From NCBI RefSeq assembly GCF_012224145.1, contig NZ_CP041030.1, positions 1,240,001-1,304,000 on the forward strand: DNA of 64,000 bases. The letters are read 5' to 3'. Below, piece by piece: positions 26,489 through 36,973 of the stretch. How positions within the stretch are numbered: the first letter of the stretch is position 1; each line of letters opens with the position of its first letter. The position numbers and the translations under genes were made by a program. This DNA is from Francisella sp. LA112445. GTDB lineage: Bacteria > Pseudomonadota > Gammaproteobacteria > Francisellales > Francisellaceae. The notes under the pieces are model-generated. The model did not search any database. It was not told the origin of the DNA and was given only the letters and a program-made list of their open reading frames with translations.

Positions 26489-28501
26489 TTAACCAAACAT
26501 ATTTTTCAAAGCCGAAAGGCTTTGTTTTGAATTTTCTTTACGAGTTTCTGCACATTCTTTTTCTGTACCGACCCAATATAAATCTGTTTCTGGTAATTCA
26601 TCAATAAATCTACTAGGCGTTGAAACTTGTTTTTCTCCAAACTTTTTACGATGTTTTGTCATTGTTATAGTCAGGTTTTCTTTAGCTCTTGTAATAGCTA
26701 CATATGCAAGGCGACGTTCATCCTCTATAGACTCTTCTTCTATACTTTGTTGGTGAGGCAATATCCCCTCTTCCATACCCATTATATAGACCTTTCTAAA
26801 CTCAAGTCCTTTTGAAGCATGCATAGTGATTATCTGAACTTGATTATCATTTTTATCCTCATTATCTCTATCTAGAATATCTATTAAAAGCATCTTATTC
26901 AACACCAAAGATAATGATTCAAGTCCGTTGTAAGAGTCATCTAATTGATTAACTATCCAGTTTAGAACCTCCATTACATTAGCATATCTAAATTCAGCTT
27001 GCTTCTCAGATGAGCTAGAGTCAATTAGCCACTGCCTATAAGAAATATTATCAATAAATGTATGTAATATTTTTTTAAGTTCTACTGCTGAGATACTTGA
27101 AACAATTTCTTGTTGCGTGCTAAGTATTAAAGTTTTAAAATTTAGCAATTTCTTTTTTGTAAATTCACGTATTTCAAAATGCTCTAAATTATATAATGTA
27201 TGAAAAAAACTACAATGATGCTCACTAGCATATTCACCTAACTTATGAATTGTCGCGCTACCAACTTCTCTTTTAGGAGTATTGACTACACGTAAAAATG
27301 CTCTATCATCATCAGGATTAACTATTAACCTTAGATAAGAGATAATATCTTTGATTTCAGTTTTTGAGAAAAATGAACTACCACCACTTATAGTATATGG
27401 AATCTTATGCATTTGCATATATCTTTCTAAAAGATAAGCTTGATAGTTACTTCTAATCAAAATTGCATAATCAGAATTTCTAGAGTTAGTTTTTACTCTA
27501 TCGAAAAAGATATCACTTGCAATAAATTGAGCTTCATCTTCATCATTTATCAAACTAATTATTTTTATCTGCTCACCATATGTCTTTGCAGACCATAATT
27601 TCTTCTCAAAAATATGACTGTTATTCTCTATTAGTTTATTGGCAACATTTAAAATTCTACCTGTTGAACGGTAGTTTTGTTCTAATTTTATAACTTTAAG
27701 ATTTGGAAAATCTTCCTGTAAATGACGTAAATTTTCCGGACGTGAACCTCTCCAAGCATATATCGACTGATCATCATCTCCAACTACTGTAAATTTATTT
27801 TTATTCTGAGTTAGATACTTTAAAAGCTGATATTGTGACTCATTAGTATCTTGGTATTCATCAATTAAGATGTATCTAAACTTATCTGACCATAATTTTT
27901 GGATATTATGATGATTTCTAAATAACTGAATTGGCTGGAATATCAAATCATCAAAATCAAATGAGTTATATGATCTTAAATATTTTTGATACTCTTTATA
28001 GACAAAAGCTGCTTGCTCTTCTAAATCATCTTTGGGTTGAACTTCATCTGGTGTTAATAAAGCAGATTTCCAAAATGATATTTTTGATTGAATAAAACCT
28101 GTATTTTGTTTAGGTAATTGATATTGATCATACGCAATATCATATATTAATGTCGCTGAATCATGGCTATCAAAAAGTGTAAAATTCTTCTTATATCCAA
28201 GCTCTGAAAAATGTCTTTTTAAAATAGATAGTCCAAGGGAGTGAAATGTTGAGATAACAAGACCTTTTGATTTCTCCTTATCTAAGCGGGATTTAACTCT
28301 TTCTTGCATTTCCTTAGCTGCTTTATTTGTAAATGTAACAGCCAAAATACTTTTTGCAGGATATAATAACTCTTCAATAAGATAGGAAATTTTCTCAATA
28401 ATAACACTTGTCTTACCACTACCAGCACCTGCTAATACTAATAATGGTGTACTTGTATATCTAACAGCTTCTTGTTGCTGTGGATTTAGATAGTCTAGCA
28501 T
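26489..28501 (-). CDS. rep: ATP-dependent DNA helicase Rep
   Basis: 670 aa superfamily 1A helicase. Walker A LAGAGSGKTSVI near residue 22, Walker B FRYILIDEYQDTNESQYQLL, motif III VGDDDQSIYAWRG, motif IV LEQNYRS, motif VI LAYVAITRAKENL. 670 aa is close to E. coli Rep (673). Clears protein roadblocks ahead of the replisome together with DnaB. Its ATG overlaps the ygfZ stop region by 7 nt. Confidence 0.9.
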   Translation of the reverse strand: MLDYLNPQQQEAVRYTSTPLLVLAGAGSGKTSVIIEKISYLIEELLYPAKSILAVTFTNKAAKEMQERVKSRLDKEKSKGLVISTFHSLGLSILKRHFSELGYKKNFTLFDSHDSATLIYDIAYDQYQLPKQNTGFIQSKISFWKSALLTPDEVQPKDDLEEQAAFVYKEYQKYLRSYNSFDFDDLIFQPIQLFRNHHNIQKLWSDKFRYILIDEYQDTNESQYQLLKYLTQNKNKFTVVGDDDQSIYAWRGSRPENLRHLQEDFPNLKVIKLEQNYRSTGRILNVANKLIENNSHIFEKKLWSAKTYGEQIKIISLINDEDEAQFIASDIFFDRVKTNSRNSDYAILIRSNYQAYLLERYMQMHKIPYTISGGSSFFSKTEIKDIISYLRLIVNPDDDRAFLRVVNTPKREVGSATIHKLGEYASEHHCSFFHTLYNLEHFEIREFTKKKLLNFKTLILSTQQEIVSSISAVELKKILHTFIDNISYRQWLIDSSSSEKQAEFRYANVMEVLNWIVNQLDDSYNGLESLSLVLNKMLLIDILDRDNEDKNDNQVQIITMHASKGLEFRKVYIMGMEEGILPHQQSIEEESIEDERRLAYVAITRAKENLTITMTKHRKKFGEKQVSTPSRFIDELPETDLYWVGTEKECAETRKENSKQSLSALKNMFG
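26507..26524 (+). terminator. Candidate terminator of the phytochelatin-synthase-like gene, inside rep 3' end
   Basis: CAAAGCC GAAA GGCTTTG: a perfect 7-bp stem with a GNRA tetraloop, followed on the plus strand by TTTTG and, after a few bases, more T. It lies 39 nt past the plus-strand stop codon and within the last codons of rep. The U-run is short, so efficiency is uncertain. Confidence 0.5.
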
Positions 28502-29241
28502 TTAATTATAGTTTGATCATTATTTAGCTTATATTCTTGTTCTGTTGCTTCTTTATGAAAAACCACAAGCATATAACATTCATTATCAATAAACACCTTA
28601 TTTACAACATTTGCTAAAGGTTTATTGTTTTCATCTTTTAAATCAGTTTCAACAATATCAGATTGAGATTTTACTATAGCAAGCTCTTTTTTAAGTTTAG
28701 CCTTATAGTGCATTCTAGCGATTACTTCTTGTCCCATATAACAGCCTTTTGTATAACAAACGACATTCTCAACATTATCTAACTCTAATTCAGCAGGCAA
28801 AAACTGCTCAAAATTTTGAGCATTGATAGCAGCTAGTTTATTAAAAATATTTTCTCTCTGCACTTGCTCAAAACTACTATTAGATACTAGGCTATCTTTT
28901 TCTAAAATATCATGGTTTAAAAAACCATCTTTTGTAAAAAATAATGAATAATTGTCATTTATAGAAAAAGTAACTTTAGAGAACATGCCATATTTCTTTA
29001 ACCATACCAGTAAACCTTCAGCAACTCCTTCTTCAACTGAAAGTAATAATCTATCCTCAGCAATATATTTAACAAAGCAAAGCGAGATAATACGTCCTTT
29101 TAAATTTGCAAAAGCTGTTAATAAAATACTATTCTTATCAGAAAGAATATTTAAATCAGCAGTAGTCAACCCTTGTAGAAACTTTTTAGTATCTACACCT
29201 TTAACCTCTAATATTTGAAAATTATCATATTGAAAAATCAT
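28495..29241 (-). CDS. ygfZ: Folate-binding Fe-S maintenance protein YgfZ
   Basis: 248 aa GcvT-related protein. The diagnostic motif KGCYMGQEVIARMHYKAKLKKEL (C-terminal half) contains the conserved reactive Cys of YgfZ. The N-terminal LEVKGVDTKKFLQGLTTADLNIL is the usual start block. Uses tetrahydrofolate and supports repair or assembly of certain Fe-S enzymes such as MiaB. Directly upstream of rep on the same strand, with a 7-nt overlap. Confidence 0.88.
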   Translation of the reverse strand: MIFQYDNFQILEVKGVDTKKFLQGLTTADLNILSDKNSILLTAFANLKGRIISLCFVKYIAEDRLLLSVEEGVAEGLLVWLKKYGMFSKVTFSINDNYSLFFTKDGFLNHDILEKDSLVSNSSFEQVQRENIFNKLAAINAQNFEQFLPAELELDNVENVVCYTKGCYMGQEVIARMHYKAKLKKELAIVKSQSDIVETDLKDENNKPLANVVNKVFIDNECYMLVVFHKEATEQEYKLNNDQTIIKC

Positions 29242-29343
29242 AACAAAACCTGACTATAGTAGAATATTTTAACTAGTAGATTTTAGTATATTTAAAGAAA
29301 CTATGCAAAGAATGTTTTAGATAGACTAACAACTAAGTTAATG

Positions 29344-29853
29344 CTAATTCCCACCGATTCCAGGAGGTTGATTATTTTGAATACCTCCTTGAGGACCATC
29401 AAGCATCATTTGTCTACTTAAAGCAGCATCTTCACCACTTGCTGATAAATTATCTTTAATATTTTGCTCTGGAGTTGTAAGGTTTGCTAAATTTGGATTG
29501 TCATCTTCAGAGTCTTCTTTTTCAGCTTTTATATGATGGGCTTCGCTATCATTAACTTTACCAAATTTTGAATAAGAATGATCTTCTACTTTTGCATGGT
29601 TGCTATGGTACTTTCTATGCATTCCCATTGCATGAGTTTGTAAATCTTGATCTTCCTTCTCTGCTACCTCTACGTTAATATGTCGTTGTGATTCAGTATC
29701 ATCATTTCTTGAATCTGTTTTCAAACTAGAAGTCTGAGCTAGTTCTGCTTCATCAATTTGACCATCATTATTAGAATCGTTTATTGGATTTGCACTAAAT
29801 GCTGGTATAACAAGAATTGATGTCAATATTGATGATAATAAAATTTTTCTCAT
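29344..29853 (-). CDS. Exported protein with an EF-hand-like calcium loop, function unknown
   Basis: 169 aa. A signal peptide (ILLSSILTSILVIPAFSA) is followed at once by DSNNDGQIDEAEL, a 12-residue EF-hand loop with acidic or amide groups at 1, 3, 5, 9 and 12 and Gly at 6. The remainder is polar, His/Asp/Glu/Ser-rich and low in hydrophobics, hence probably extended or disordered; the end is Gly/Pro/Asn-rich. A single EF-hand may bind calcium only weakly. Fourteen nt downstream of transaldolase. Confidence 0.55.
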   Translation of the reverse strand: MRKILLSSILTSILVIPAFSANPINDSNNDGQIDEAELAQTSSLKTDSRNDDTESQRHINVEVAEKEDQDLQTHAMGMHRKYHSNHAKVEDHSYSKFGKVNDSEAHHIKAEKEDSEDDNPNLANLTTPEQNIKDNLSASGEDAALSRQMMLDGPQGGIQNNQPPGIGGN

Positions 29854-29866
29854 GCTAAATTCCTTA

Positions 29867-30832
29867 TTACAAGTTTTCTTTAATAATACTTTCTAGCTCG
29901 ATCGTATCTTTTGCAAACTGTCTAATACCTTCAGCTAGCTTATAAGTTGCCATAGCACTTTCATTAAGCAACCAACGGAATTTTGACTCTGTAAGCTCTG
30001 GATCTTGTGTTGAAACATCTAAGTCATCAGTTAATGCAGTTTCAAGAGGCTCTTTTCTTTGCTCTAATTCTTCTAGTAACGCTGGGGAAATTGTTAAAGC
30101 ATCACAACCTGCTAAAGCTATAACTTGCTCAGCATTTCTAAAACTTGCTCCCATAACAATAGTCTTAAAGCCATGTGTTTTAAAAAACTTATAGATAGTT
30201 TTAACAGAATTAACACCATCATCATCTTTGATATCTGGGAACCCTTCTAGATTATTTTCTTTTATTTGCCAGTCAGTAATTCTGCCTACAAATGGAGATA
30301 TCAAGTAAACCCCAGCCTCTGCACATGCTTGAGCCTGAGCCTTATCAAAAATTAGTGTCAAATTACAATTTATACCTTCTTTTTGTAAAATTTTGGCTGC
30401 TTTTATACCTTCCCAAGTAGCGGCTATTTTTATCAATACTCGATCTTTGCTAATGCCTTTATCTTCATATTTAGCTATGATTTTTCTAGCATAATCAATA
30501 GTCTCTGCTGCATTAAAAGATACTCTAGCATCTACTTCACTTGATACTTTACCATCAATAACTTCAAGTATCTTAATACCAAATGTAACCAATATTTCTA
30601 TCAATATCTCTTTAACTAGTTCATTGGTATTTAGATTTGGATTTTTTTCTTTAACGCTTTGGATAGTTTGTTTAGCCAAATCAGAGTATTTTTTATCTTT
30701 TACAGCTTTCAAAATTAGACTAGGATTTGTAGTTGCATCAACTGGTTTGTACTTTTTTATTAATTCAAAATCGCCTGTATCAGCTACTACCATAGTAACT
30801 TTCTTGAGCTGTTCTAATACTGACTGTTGCAT
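29867..30832 (-). CDS. tal: Transaldolase
   Basis: 321 aa, the TalB length. Motifs: [13 protein letters not shown] near the N terminus, the Schiff-base lysine in [16 protein letters not shown], and [24 protein letters not shown]. Transfers a dihydroxyacetone unit from sedoheptulose-7-phosphate to glyceraldehyde-3-phosphate in the pentose phosphate pathway. Francisella has an atypical or partial oxidative branch, so this enzyme is important for ribose supply. No clear regulator in the leader. Confidence 0.93.
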   Translation of the reverse strand: MQQSVLEQLKKVTMVVADTGDFELIKKYKPVDATTNPSLILKAVKDKKYSDLAKQTIQSVKEKNPNLNTNELVKEILIEILVTFGIKILEVIDGKVSSEVDARVSFNAAETIDYARKIIAKYEDKGISKDRVLIKIAATWEGIKAAKILQKEGINCNLTLIFDKAQAQACAEAGVYLISPFVGRITDWQIKENNLEGFPDIKDDDGVNSVKTIYKFFKTHGFKTIVMGASFRNAEQVIALAGCDALTISPALLEELEQRKEPLETALTDDLDVSTQDPELTESKFRWLLNESAMATYKLAEGIRQFAKDTIELESIIKENL

Positions 30833-30950
30833 ATTCTAATAAAATTTATGTCATAATTATTAAAGTATACCGCTTGAAATATATTTAAGTAAATAAATAA
30901 TCACTATTTTTTAAGATAAATACAAAGAAAATTTATAAGTCAAATGCTAC

Positions 30951-32339
30951 TTAGATGTTAGTCTTATACTTATTTTTAAGTAGTTCAAACATAGCCCTAG
31001 CAGCCATCATCTCACCACCTTTAGGTTTTCCAGGCGTACTAGAAGGATTCCATGCCATCATATCAAAGTGTATCCAGTTAGGTGCATCATCATCTTCACC
31101 AACAAAATGCTCCATAAATAAAGCTGCTTTTACTGCTCCTGCAAATGGCGATAAATCACAATGAGAAATATCTGCAAACTCAGTTTTTAGGCTTTTTCTA
31201 TAACAATCTGCTAACGGTAGCCTCCAGACATAATCCTGCATAGATTCCCCGTATTTATAAACTTCATTCGCAACTTCATCATTATTACAAAAAAATGCTG
31301 AAATCTCAGTACCAACTGCGACTCTAGCCGCTCCAGTTAAAGTTGAAAAATCTATCAAGTAATCAGGCTTTTTTTGAGCTTCTTCATGTAAAGGCTCTAC
31401 TAATATAAGTCTACCTTCTGCATCAGTATTAGTTACTTGTACTGTAGTACCATTTTTCATCTTAATTATATCGCTAGGTCGATATGATTTAGCATCAATC
31501 GCATTTTCAACTGTTGGAATTACTAAGCTTAAATTTACTGGCAAGTTATATTTCATTATCATATATGCCAGACCTATAGCATTTGCAGATCCACCCATAT
31601 CTTTATGCATCAGAAGCATTCCTGCTGCAGGCTTAATATCTACTCCACCAGTATCGAAAGCTACACCCTTTCCAACAATTGATATCTTAGGATGCTCTTC
31701 ATTCCCCCAATTCAATCTAACTAGACGAGGAGGACGGTGGCTTCCTTTACCTACGGTATATATTCCCATGTATCCTTGATTAGCAAGATCTTCACCAACT
31801 ATCTCACCGAATTTAGCATTAAACTGAGTAGCTAATTGTTTTATAACTGCCGAAATGTCAGCTGGACCCATATCCTCAGCTGGGGTTGTTATCATATCTC
31901 TGACAATATAGTTTGCCTCTGTACTTATCAGAATATGCTGATACTCTTGAGGTAAAAACAGTTTTACCTCTGTCTCAGATGTCTTTGACTTATATCTTTC
32001 AAATTTATAGCTTGCTAGTGCAAATGCAATATAATATAAGCTTAAATCTTTAATATCTGAATATTCTATATGATAGTGTCCAGATGATAGCTGTGCAGGA
32101 AGTTCAGCCATACTAAACATAGATTTTGAAACCAAACAAATAACTTTGTCGACATTACCTTCTAAGTTAGGAATCACTAAAACTGTTTTATTATTATCAA
32201 ACTGCTTTACAAAGTTTTGTAAAAAGCTACTTTGTTCCTTTAACCAATTAGCAAAGTTCTCTTTTTTAACTAAAAAAACAGGTAAAGAATTTGCACTCTT
32301 ATCTTGTGTAAAACAAGTTAATTTTGTTGATATATGCAT
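30951..32339 (-). CDS. M17 leucyl aminopeptidase-family metallopeptidase
   Basis: 462 aa. Start at ATG 32339 (MHISTKLTCF), GGAG about 8 nt upstream; a 12-codon in-frame extension overlaps the preceding gene and is not used. The two-metal centre is visible: GKGVAFDTGGVDIKPAAGMLLMHKDMGGSAN and NTDAEGRLILVEPL. The N-terminal third is divergent from E. coli PepA, closer to PepB-like or short M17 enzymes. Removes N-terminal residues from peptides in the cytosol. Three nt after a TolC-family gene. Confidence 0.88.
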   Translation of the reverse strand: MHISTKLTCFTQDKSANSLPVFLVKKENFANWLKEQSSFLQNFVKQFDNNKTVLVIPNLEGNVDKVICLVSKSMFSMAELPAQLSSGHYHIEYSDIKDLSLYYIAFALASYKFERYKSKTSETEVKLFLPQEYQHILISTEANYIVRDMITTPAEDMGPADISAVIKQLATQFNAKFGEIVGEDLANQGYMGIYTVGKGSHRPPRLVRLNWGNEEHPKISIVGKGVAFDTGGVDIKPAAGMLLMHKDMGGSANAIGLAYMIMKYNLPVNLSLVIPTVENAIDAKSYRPSDIIKMKNGTTVQVTNTDAEGRLILVEPLHEEAQKKPDYLIDFSTLTGAARVAVGTEISAFFCNNDEVANEVYKYGESMQDYVWRLPLADCYRKSLKTEFADISHCDLSPFAGAVKAALFMEHFVGEDDDAPNWIHFDMMAWNPSSTPGKPKGGEMMAARAMFELLKNKYKTNI

Positions 32340-32341
32340 TT

Positions 32342-33724
32342 TTATAACTCCACATCTTGATCTAAGATTAACCAATTATTAAAGTCTTGTACTGTACTTG
32401 GTGTTAATATACCTGCAGTCTTATAAAGACTTAAGAATCCCATAACATAATCAAACTCAGCATTATTTAGCTGAATCAATCTTTTATAATAATCATTTAA
32501 TAGTATGAAATACTGTGTAATCGTTGTTGTACCTTGCTCATATCTCTGCTTATACTTCTCATAAGCTATTTTAGCTGCTACAACACCTTTACGTAGGTTC
32601 ATAACCTCTTTTCTTTTTAGCTGTACAAACCTAAATGCATACATCGCATCATTTTCAGCAACCCTACCTGTTTGAATCATATCAAACTCTGAAGATTGAT
32701 AGTCATACGCAGCCTTTTTAAGTTGAGCATAGTTAGTTCCCCCAGCAAATATATTCCAAGTTAGATTAAGCCCAAAATAAAAAGCATTTACTGTACCTTG
32801 TGCTGGTAAAAACTCATCATAAACAGGGTTACCTAATGAACTTACAGCGTTAAACCCAGGAGAGTATTTAACTTCAAAGTTAACCTTAGGCATAAAAGTA
32901 CCCGTCACAGACTGATAATCATAATACTTACTTTCTTTAGTATGCATAGAACCAAGATACGAAGGGTTACTCCTCATTGCAAGCTCTTCCCATCCCTCTT
33001 CTGTATTAGGCGATGGATTTTTTATTTTAAATTTATTACTGTATAAAACTATATCGTCAGTATTGTTTGTGAACTTTTGTAATTGAGCCCTAGCTACTTT
33101 TTGCTCTCTCTTTGCTGCTGCATAATCAGCTTGAGCTATATAATAGTTAGCTTTTGCTGTTTCATAATCAGCAATGTCAGCAACACCTGAATCATATTTA
33201 TTTTGTAACTCATTATAACTTTGTTTGTTTGATTTTAAGTTATAAGAGTTATACTGAACATTCTTTATAGCTTTTGCTAAATTAAAATAAGCATAACTAA
33301 CATCATATAAAAACTGCTGATAATTTGTTCTATAATCCTGTTGTGCAAATTGAGCAGTTTCTTCTGCTGACTGTAAATCTTTATAAGCACCATAATCATA
33401 TAATGGTTGAGTTAATGTCACTAGCCCCTGTATTGTATTAAATCTTCCAGTACCTTTATCACCATCAGCTCTTTTCTGACCTTGTAATATATTACCTGCT
33501 GTTAGTTGCCCACCAAGATCTATCCTTGGTAATAACTTGCCTAGCTGAATAGCAGGATTCATTTGCTGTGAATCTAATTGATAACCAATATATTTATATT
33601 GTGGTGAATTTTTTACGGCCTGTTTAATTGTCGTAGTATAATCAGACACAATACCTTTAGCATAGCCAAGACTACAAAAAGATATGCCTAAAAATATTGA
33701 TAAATATCTACGTGTTATCTTCAA
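32342..33724 (-). CDS. TolC-family outer membrane efflux protein
   Basis: 460 aa. Signal peptide MKITRRYLSIFLGISFCSLGYA, then two related OEP repeats rich in Tyr, Ala and Gln (DYRTNYQQFLYDVSYAYFNLAKAIKNV and the C-terminal NDAMYAFRFVQLKRKEVMNLRKGVVAAKIAYEKYKQRYEQGT). Forms the trimeric outer-membrane duct for efflux or type I secretion. Francisella carries several such proteins (TolC, FtlC, SilC); position beside alaS and an M17 peptidase may tell which, but I cannot assign it confidently. No inner-membrane pump genes adjoin it. Confidence 0.85.
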   Translation of the reverse strand: MKITRRYLSIFLGISFCSLGYAKGIVSDYTTTIKQAVKNSPQYKYIGYQLDSQQMNPAIQLGKLLPRIDLGGQLTAGNILQGQKRADGDKGTGRFNTIQGLVTLTQPLYDYGAYKDLQSAEETAQFAQQDYRTNYQQFLYDVSYAYFNLAKAIKNVQYNSYNLKSNKQSYNELQNKYDSGVADIADYETAKANYYIAQADYAAAKREQKVARAQLQKFTNNTDDIVLYSNKFKIKNPSPNTEEGWEELAMRSNPSYLGSMHTKESKYYDYQSVTGTFMPKVNFEVKYSPGFNAVSSLGNPVYDEFLPAQGTVNAFYFGLNLTWNIFAGGTNYAQLKKAAYDYQSSEFDMIQTGRVAENDAMYAFRFVQLKRKEVMNLRKGVVAAKIAYEKYKQRYEQGTTTITQYFILLNDYYKRLIQLNNAEFDYVMGFLSLYKTAGILTPSTVQDFNNWLILDQDVEL

Positions 33725-33728
33725 AATA

Positions 33729-36326
33729 TTACTCTTTTATACTTTTACAAATAAATTTTTCAACCTCAGTCAAAGCAGTATCTATATTTGCCGAGTTATT
33801 ACCTCCACCCTGAGCCATATCAGGACGACCTCCACCTTTACCATCTATGTGAGAACTCAACTCTTTAGCAATATCGCCTGCTTTTACTAGTGAAGTTAAT
33901 GTTTTACTTACACCAATTACAAACTGAACTTTGTCAGAGTTTACCGTGCTTAGAACAACGATTATCTTATCATTCTTAGATTTATAATCATCTATCTTTT
34001 CACGTAAGGTCTTAACATCTACACCTTCTATATTAGCAACAACTACAGTTTTATCACCATACTTTTGTTCTTTGATATCACTACTTGATCCAGATAATAA
34101 ATCTTTCTTTAATTTAGCAATCTGTTTTTCTTGGCTTTTTACTTGCTCTAATAAAGATTTTAATTTATCAAAGATATTACTATCATTTGCCTTTAAAGAC
34201 TCTTTGATAGTAACAACTTTATTCTCCATTTCAAAAGTATAATCAATAGCCTGTTGTGTAGTTATAGCCTCAATTCTTCTAATACCAGAAGCAATACCTC
34301 CTTCTGAGACTATCTTAAATAAACCGATATCTCCTGTACGACTTACATGAGTACCACCACAAAACTCTATTGAAAAATCACCCATCGATATTACTCTAAC
34401 AATATCACCATATTTCTCACCAAAAAGAGCCTCTGCACCCATGTTTTTGGCTTTTTCTTGAGAAGTTTCTATCGTATTAACAGGGTAGTTTATTCTGATC
34501 TGTTGATTTACTAGAGTTTCAACCTGTTGGATTTGCTCTCTAGAAATAGCCTTATCATGAGTAAAGTCAAATCTTAGTTTTCTTTCATCAACTAATGATC
34601 CCTTTTGCTCTGCATGATCTCCTAGTACAATCTTTAAGGCTTTATGTAATAAATGTGTAGCACTATGATTTGCAGCTATAGCTAATCTTTTTTGATCATT
34701 TACTCTTGCAGTTACTTCATCATTTATTCGAAGAGTCCCTTTCGATAATTTACCTATATGTAAGATAGCATTACCTGACTTTTGTACATCTTCAACGATA
34801 AACTCTACACCTACTCCTTGAAGAATACCCTTATCACCAACCTGACCTCCAGATTCAGCATAAAAAGGAGTCTTATCTAAAATAATAACGGCTTCTACTT
34901 GCTCTGTTAAACTATCTACAGCATCTCCAGCTTGATAAATTTCAAGAACCTTTGCATCCTCTATTAAGGTTGAATATCCTTTAAATTCAGATTTAACCTC
35001 AGAGCTAATCATATTGTTATAGTCAATATTAAATTTACCTGCATCTTTTGATCTTTGTTTTTGCTCTTGCATTAGCTTCTGAAAAGTAGTCTCATCAACT
35101 TTCAAACCTTTTTCTCTTGCCATATCTGCTGTCAAATCTAGCGGAAAACCATAAGTATCATATAGTTTGAAGGCGACATCTCCAGAGATTGTATTATCTT
35201 TTAAGTTTTCTATCTCTGCTTCAAATATTTTTATACCATTTTCAATAGTTTTTAAGAAAAGCTCTTCTTCTTTTATTAAAGTTTTTTCTATAAGCTCTCT
35301 TTTTTCAACTAGTTGAGGATATGCTTGTCCCATTTGATTAATTAGCTCTTCAACAAGCTTATAAAAAAATACCTCATTTGCACCTAGTTTATTACCGTGA
35401 CGAATTGCGCGACGGATAATTCTACGTAAAACATATCCTCTACCTTCATTAGATGGTAAAACACCATCTGCGATTAAAAATGCACAAGAACGAATATGAT
35501 CTGCAATCACTTTTAAGGATGCTGAGTTATTATCCGTAGCATTTGTAATTTGCTGAGCCTTTTTAATCAAAGCTTGGAAAAGATCTATCTCGTAGTTACT
35601 ATGCACATCTTGTAAAACAGCAGCTATTCTCTCTAACCCCATTCCTGTATCTACTGAAGGTCTTGGCAAATCTGTAGTGCTACCATCAGCATGACGATTA
35701 TATTGCATAAATACAATATTCCATATCTCAATGTACCTATCACCATCTTCATCAGGAGTTCCTGGCAACCCCCCAGATACATCCTCACCATGATCATAAA
35801 AAATCTCAGTACATGGACCACATGGACCAGTGTCCCCCATTGACCAAAAATTATCAGCTGTATCTATGCGAATAATTCTCTCTTGCGGTAAACCAATATT
35901 ATTATGCCAAACATCAAAAGCCTCATCATCGGTAGCGTATATAGTCACCCACAATCTATCAACAGGAAGCTTAATTTCTTTAGTCAAAAACTCCCAAGCA
36001 AACTCAATAGCTTCTTTCTTAAAATAATCTCCAAAGCTAAAATTGCCTAACATCTCAAAAAATGTATGATGTCTTGCAGTGTAGCCAACATTATCTAAAT
36101 CGTTGTGTTTACCACCTGCTCTTAAACATTTTTGTACAGTCACAGCACGGGAAAAATCTTTTTTCTCAGCTCCCAGAAAAACATCTTTAAATTGAACCAT
36201 TCCAGCATTTGTAAAAAGTAATGTTTCATCTCCAAATGGAATCAGTGAAGAACTTAGCTGATGTGAATGGTCTTTCGACTTAAAATAATTTATAAATTTA
36301 TTACGTAACTCTTTAGTAGTAATCAT
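33729..36326 (-). CDS. alaS: Alanyl-tRNA synthetase
   Basis: 865 aa, full length. N-terminal class II catalytic core ([32 protein letters not shown]), the editing domain with zinc-binding [12 protein letters not shown] and [15 protein letters not shown], and a C-terminal glycine-rich end [16 protein letters not shown]. Charges tRNA-Ala and deacylates Ser/Gly mischarges. Four nt before the TolC-family gene in the same direction. Confidence 0.96.
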   Translation of the reverse strand: MITTKELRNKFINYFKSKDHSHQLSSSLIPFGDETLLFTNAGMVQFKDVFLGAEKKDFSRAVTVQKCLRAGGKHNDLDNVGYTARHHTFFEMLGNFSFGDYFKKEAIEFAWEFLTKEIKLPVDRLWVTIYATDDEAFDVWHNNIGLPQERIIRIDTADNFWSMGDTGPCGPCTEIFYDHGEDVSGGLPGTPDEDGDRYIEIWNIVFMQYNRHADGSTTDLPRPSVDTGMGLERIAAVLQDVHSNYEIDLFQALIKKAQQITNATDNNSASLKVIADHIRSCAFLIADGVLPSNEGRGYVLRRIIRRAIRHGNKLGANEVFFYKLVEELINQMGQAYPQLVEKRELIEKTLIKEEELFLKTIENGIKIFEAEIENLKDNTISGDVAFKLYDTYGFPLDLTADMAREKGLKVDETTFQKLMQEQKQRSKDAGKFNIDYNNMISSEVKSEFKGYSTLIEDAKVLEIYQAGDAVDSLTEQVEAVIILDKTPFYAESGGQVGDKGILQGVGVEFIVEDVQKSGNAILHIGKLSKGTLRINDEVTARVNDQKRLAIAANHSATHLLHKALKIVLGDHAEQKGSLVDERKLRFDFTHDKAISREQIQQVETLVNQQIRINYPVNTIETSQEKAKNMGAEALFGEKYGDIVRVISMGDFSIEFCGGTHVSRTGDIGLFKIVSEGGIASGIRRIEAITTQQAIDYTFEMENKVVTIKESLKANDSNIFDKLKSLLEQVKSQEKQIAKLKKDLLSGSSSDIKEQKYGDKTVVVANIEGVDVKTLREKIDDYKSKNDKIIVVLSTVNSDKVQFVIGVSKTLTSLVKAGDIAKELSSHIDGKGGGRPDMAQGGGNNSANIDTALTEVEKFICKSIKE

Positions 36327-36487
36327 GATTTACCTTTCAAGTAGATATTGCTACAGATTTCTTAATTTAAACAAATAAAACAGTCAATATTATAAACTAT
36401 TTTACTAAATAAAATAAACTCTACTGATCGCATTTAACTATAATTACATATATAATCTTGTTTATATCGTTATTTTAAGATTTTAAG

Positions 36488-36973
36488 ATGAAGAAAAATA
36501 AAAAAAATAAGGTTGTAGTTATTTTAGTGACTTTAATTGCACTAGTATTGATATTTACCTCAACTGGATATTATTTTTACCATAAATCAGTGCTTAAAAA
36601 ACAAGAAGAAGCAAAAAAAGCGACTGAGCTTGCAGCTATGCCTAAACCATCAAGCTATTGTCTAATGACATATGAAATATCTACAGATAATGGTAAAACA
36701 TGGACTAAAAAAGTTATAGACAATGGGCAAAAAGTCACTTACCAAGCTGAATGTTGGAAAAAATATCTTGAAATTATTAAAGATTTTCAACCAGAGACTG
36801 CTAAAGATGGTAGTTGGATAGGTAAAATGAAAGATGGAAAACTAATATCTAAACCATCTTTACAGATATCAGAGCAACCTTTTGATCCAAATGCTAAACA
36901 GCCAAAGACTGAATCGCCTCCCCAAGAAGATCCGACAAATGATTACGAGGCGAACCTACAACCTTCAAATTAA
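36488..36973 (+). CDS. Single-pass membrane-anchored protein, function unknown
   Basis: 161 aa. A very lysine-rich start (KKNKKNKVV) and one hydrophobic helix (VVILVTLIALVLIFTSTGYYFY, about 8-30). The outside part has a short coiled segment (KKQEEAKKATELAAM), a compact region with two Cys (SSYCLMTYEISTDNGKTW and YQAECWKKYL), then a Pro/Gln/Asn-rich tail. Reads as an inner-membrane protein facing the periplasm. Its stop abuts that of the helicase on the other strand. Confidence 0.6.
   Translation: MKKNKKNKVVVILVTLIALVLIFTSTGYYFYHKSVLKKQEEAKKATELAAMPKPSSYCLMTYEISTDNGKTWTKKVIDNGQKVTYQAECWKKYLEIIKDFQPETAKDGSWIGKMKDGKLISKPSLQISEQPFDPNAKQPKTESPPQEDPTNDYEANLQPSN

Noticed and set aside
26507-26524. 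Reading the hairpin at the rep 3' end as a regulator of rep
   Set aside because: It lies at the very end of the rep frame and faces the plus-strand gene; a terminator for the phytochelatin-synthase-like gene is simpler.
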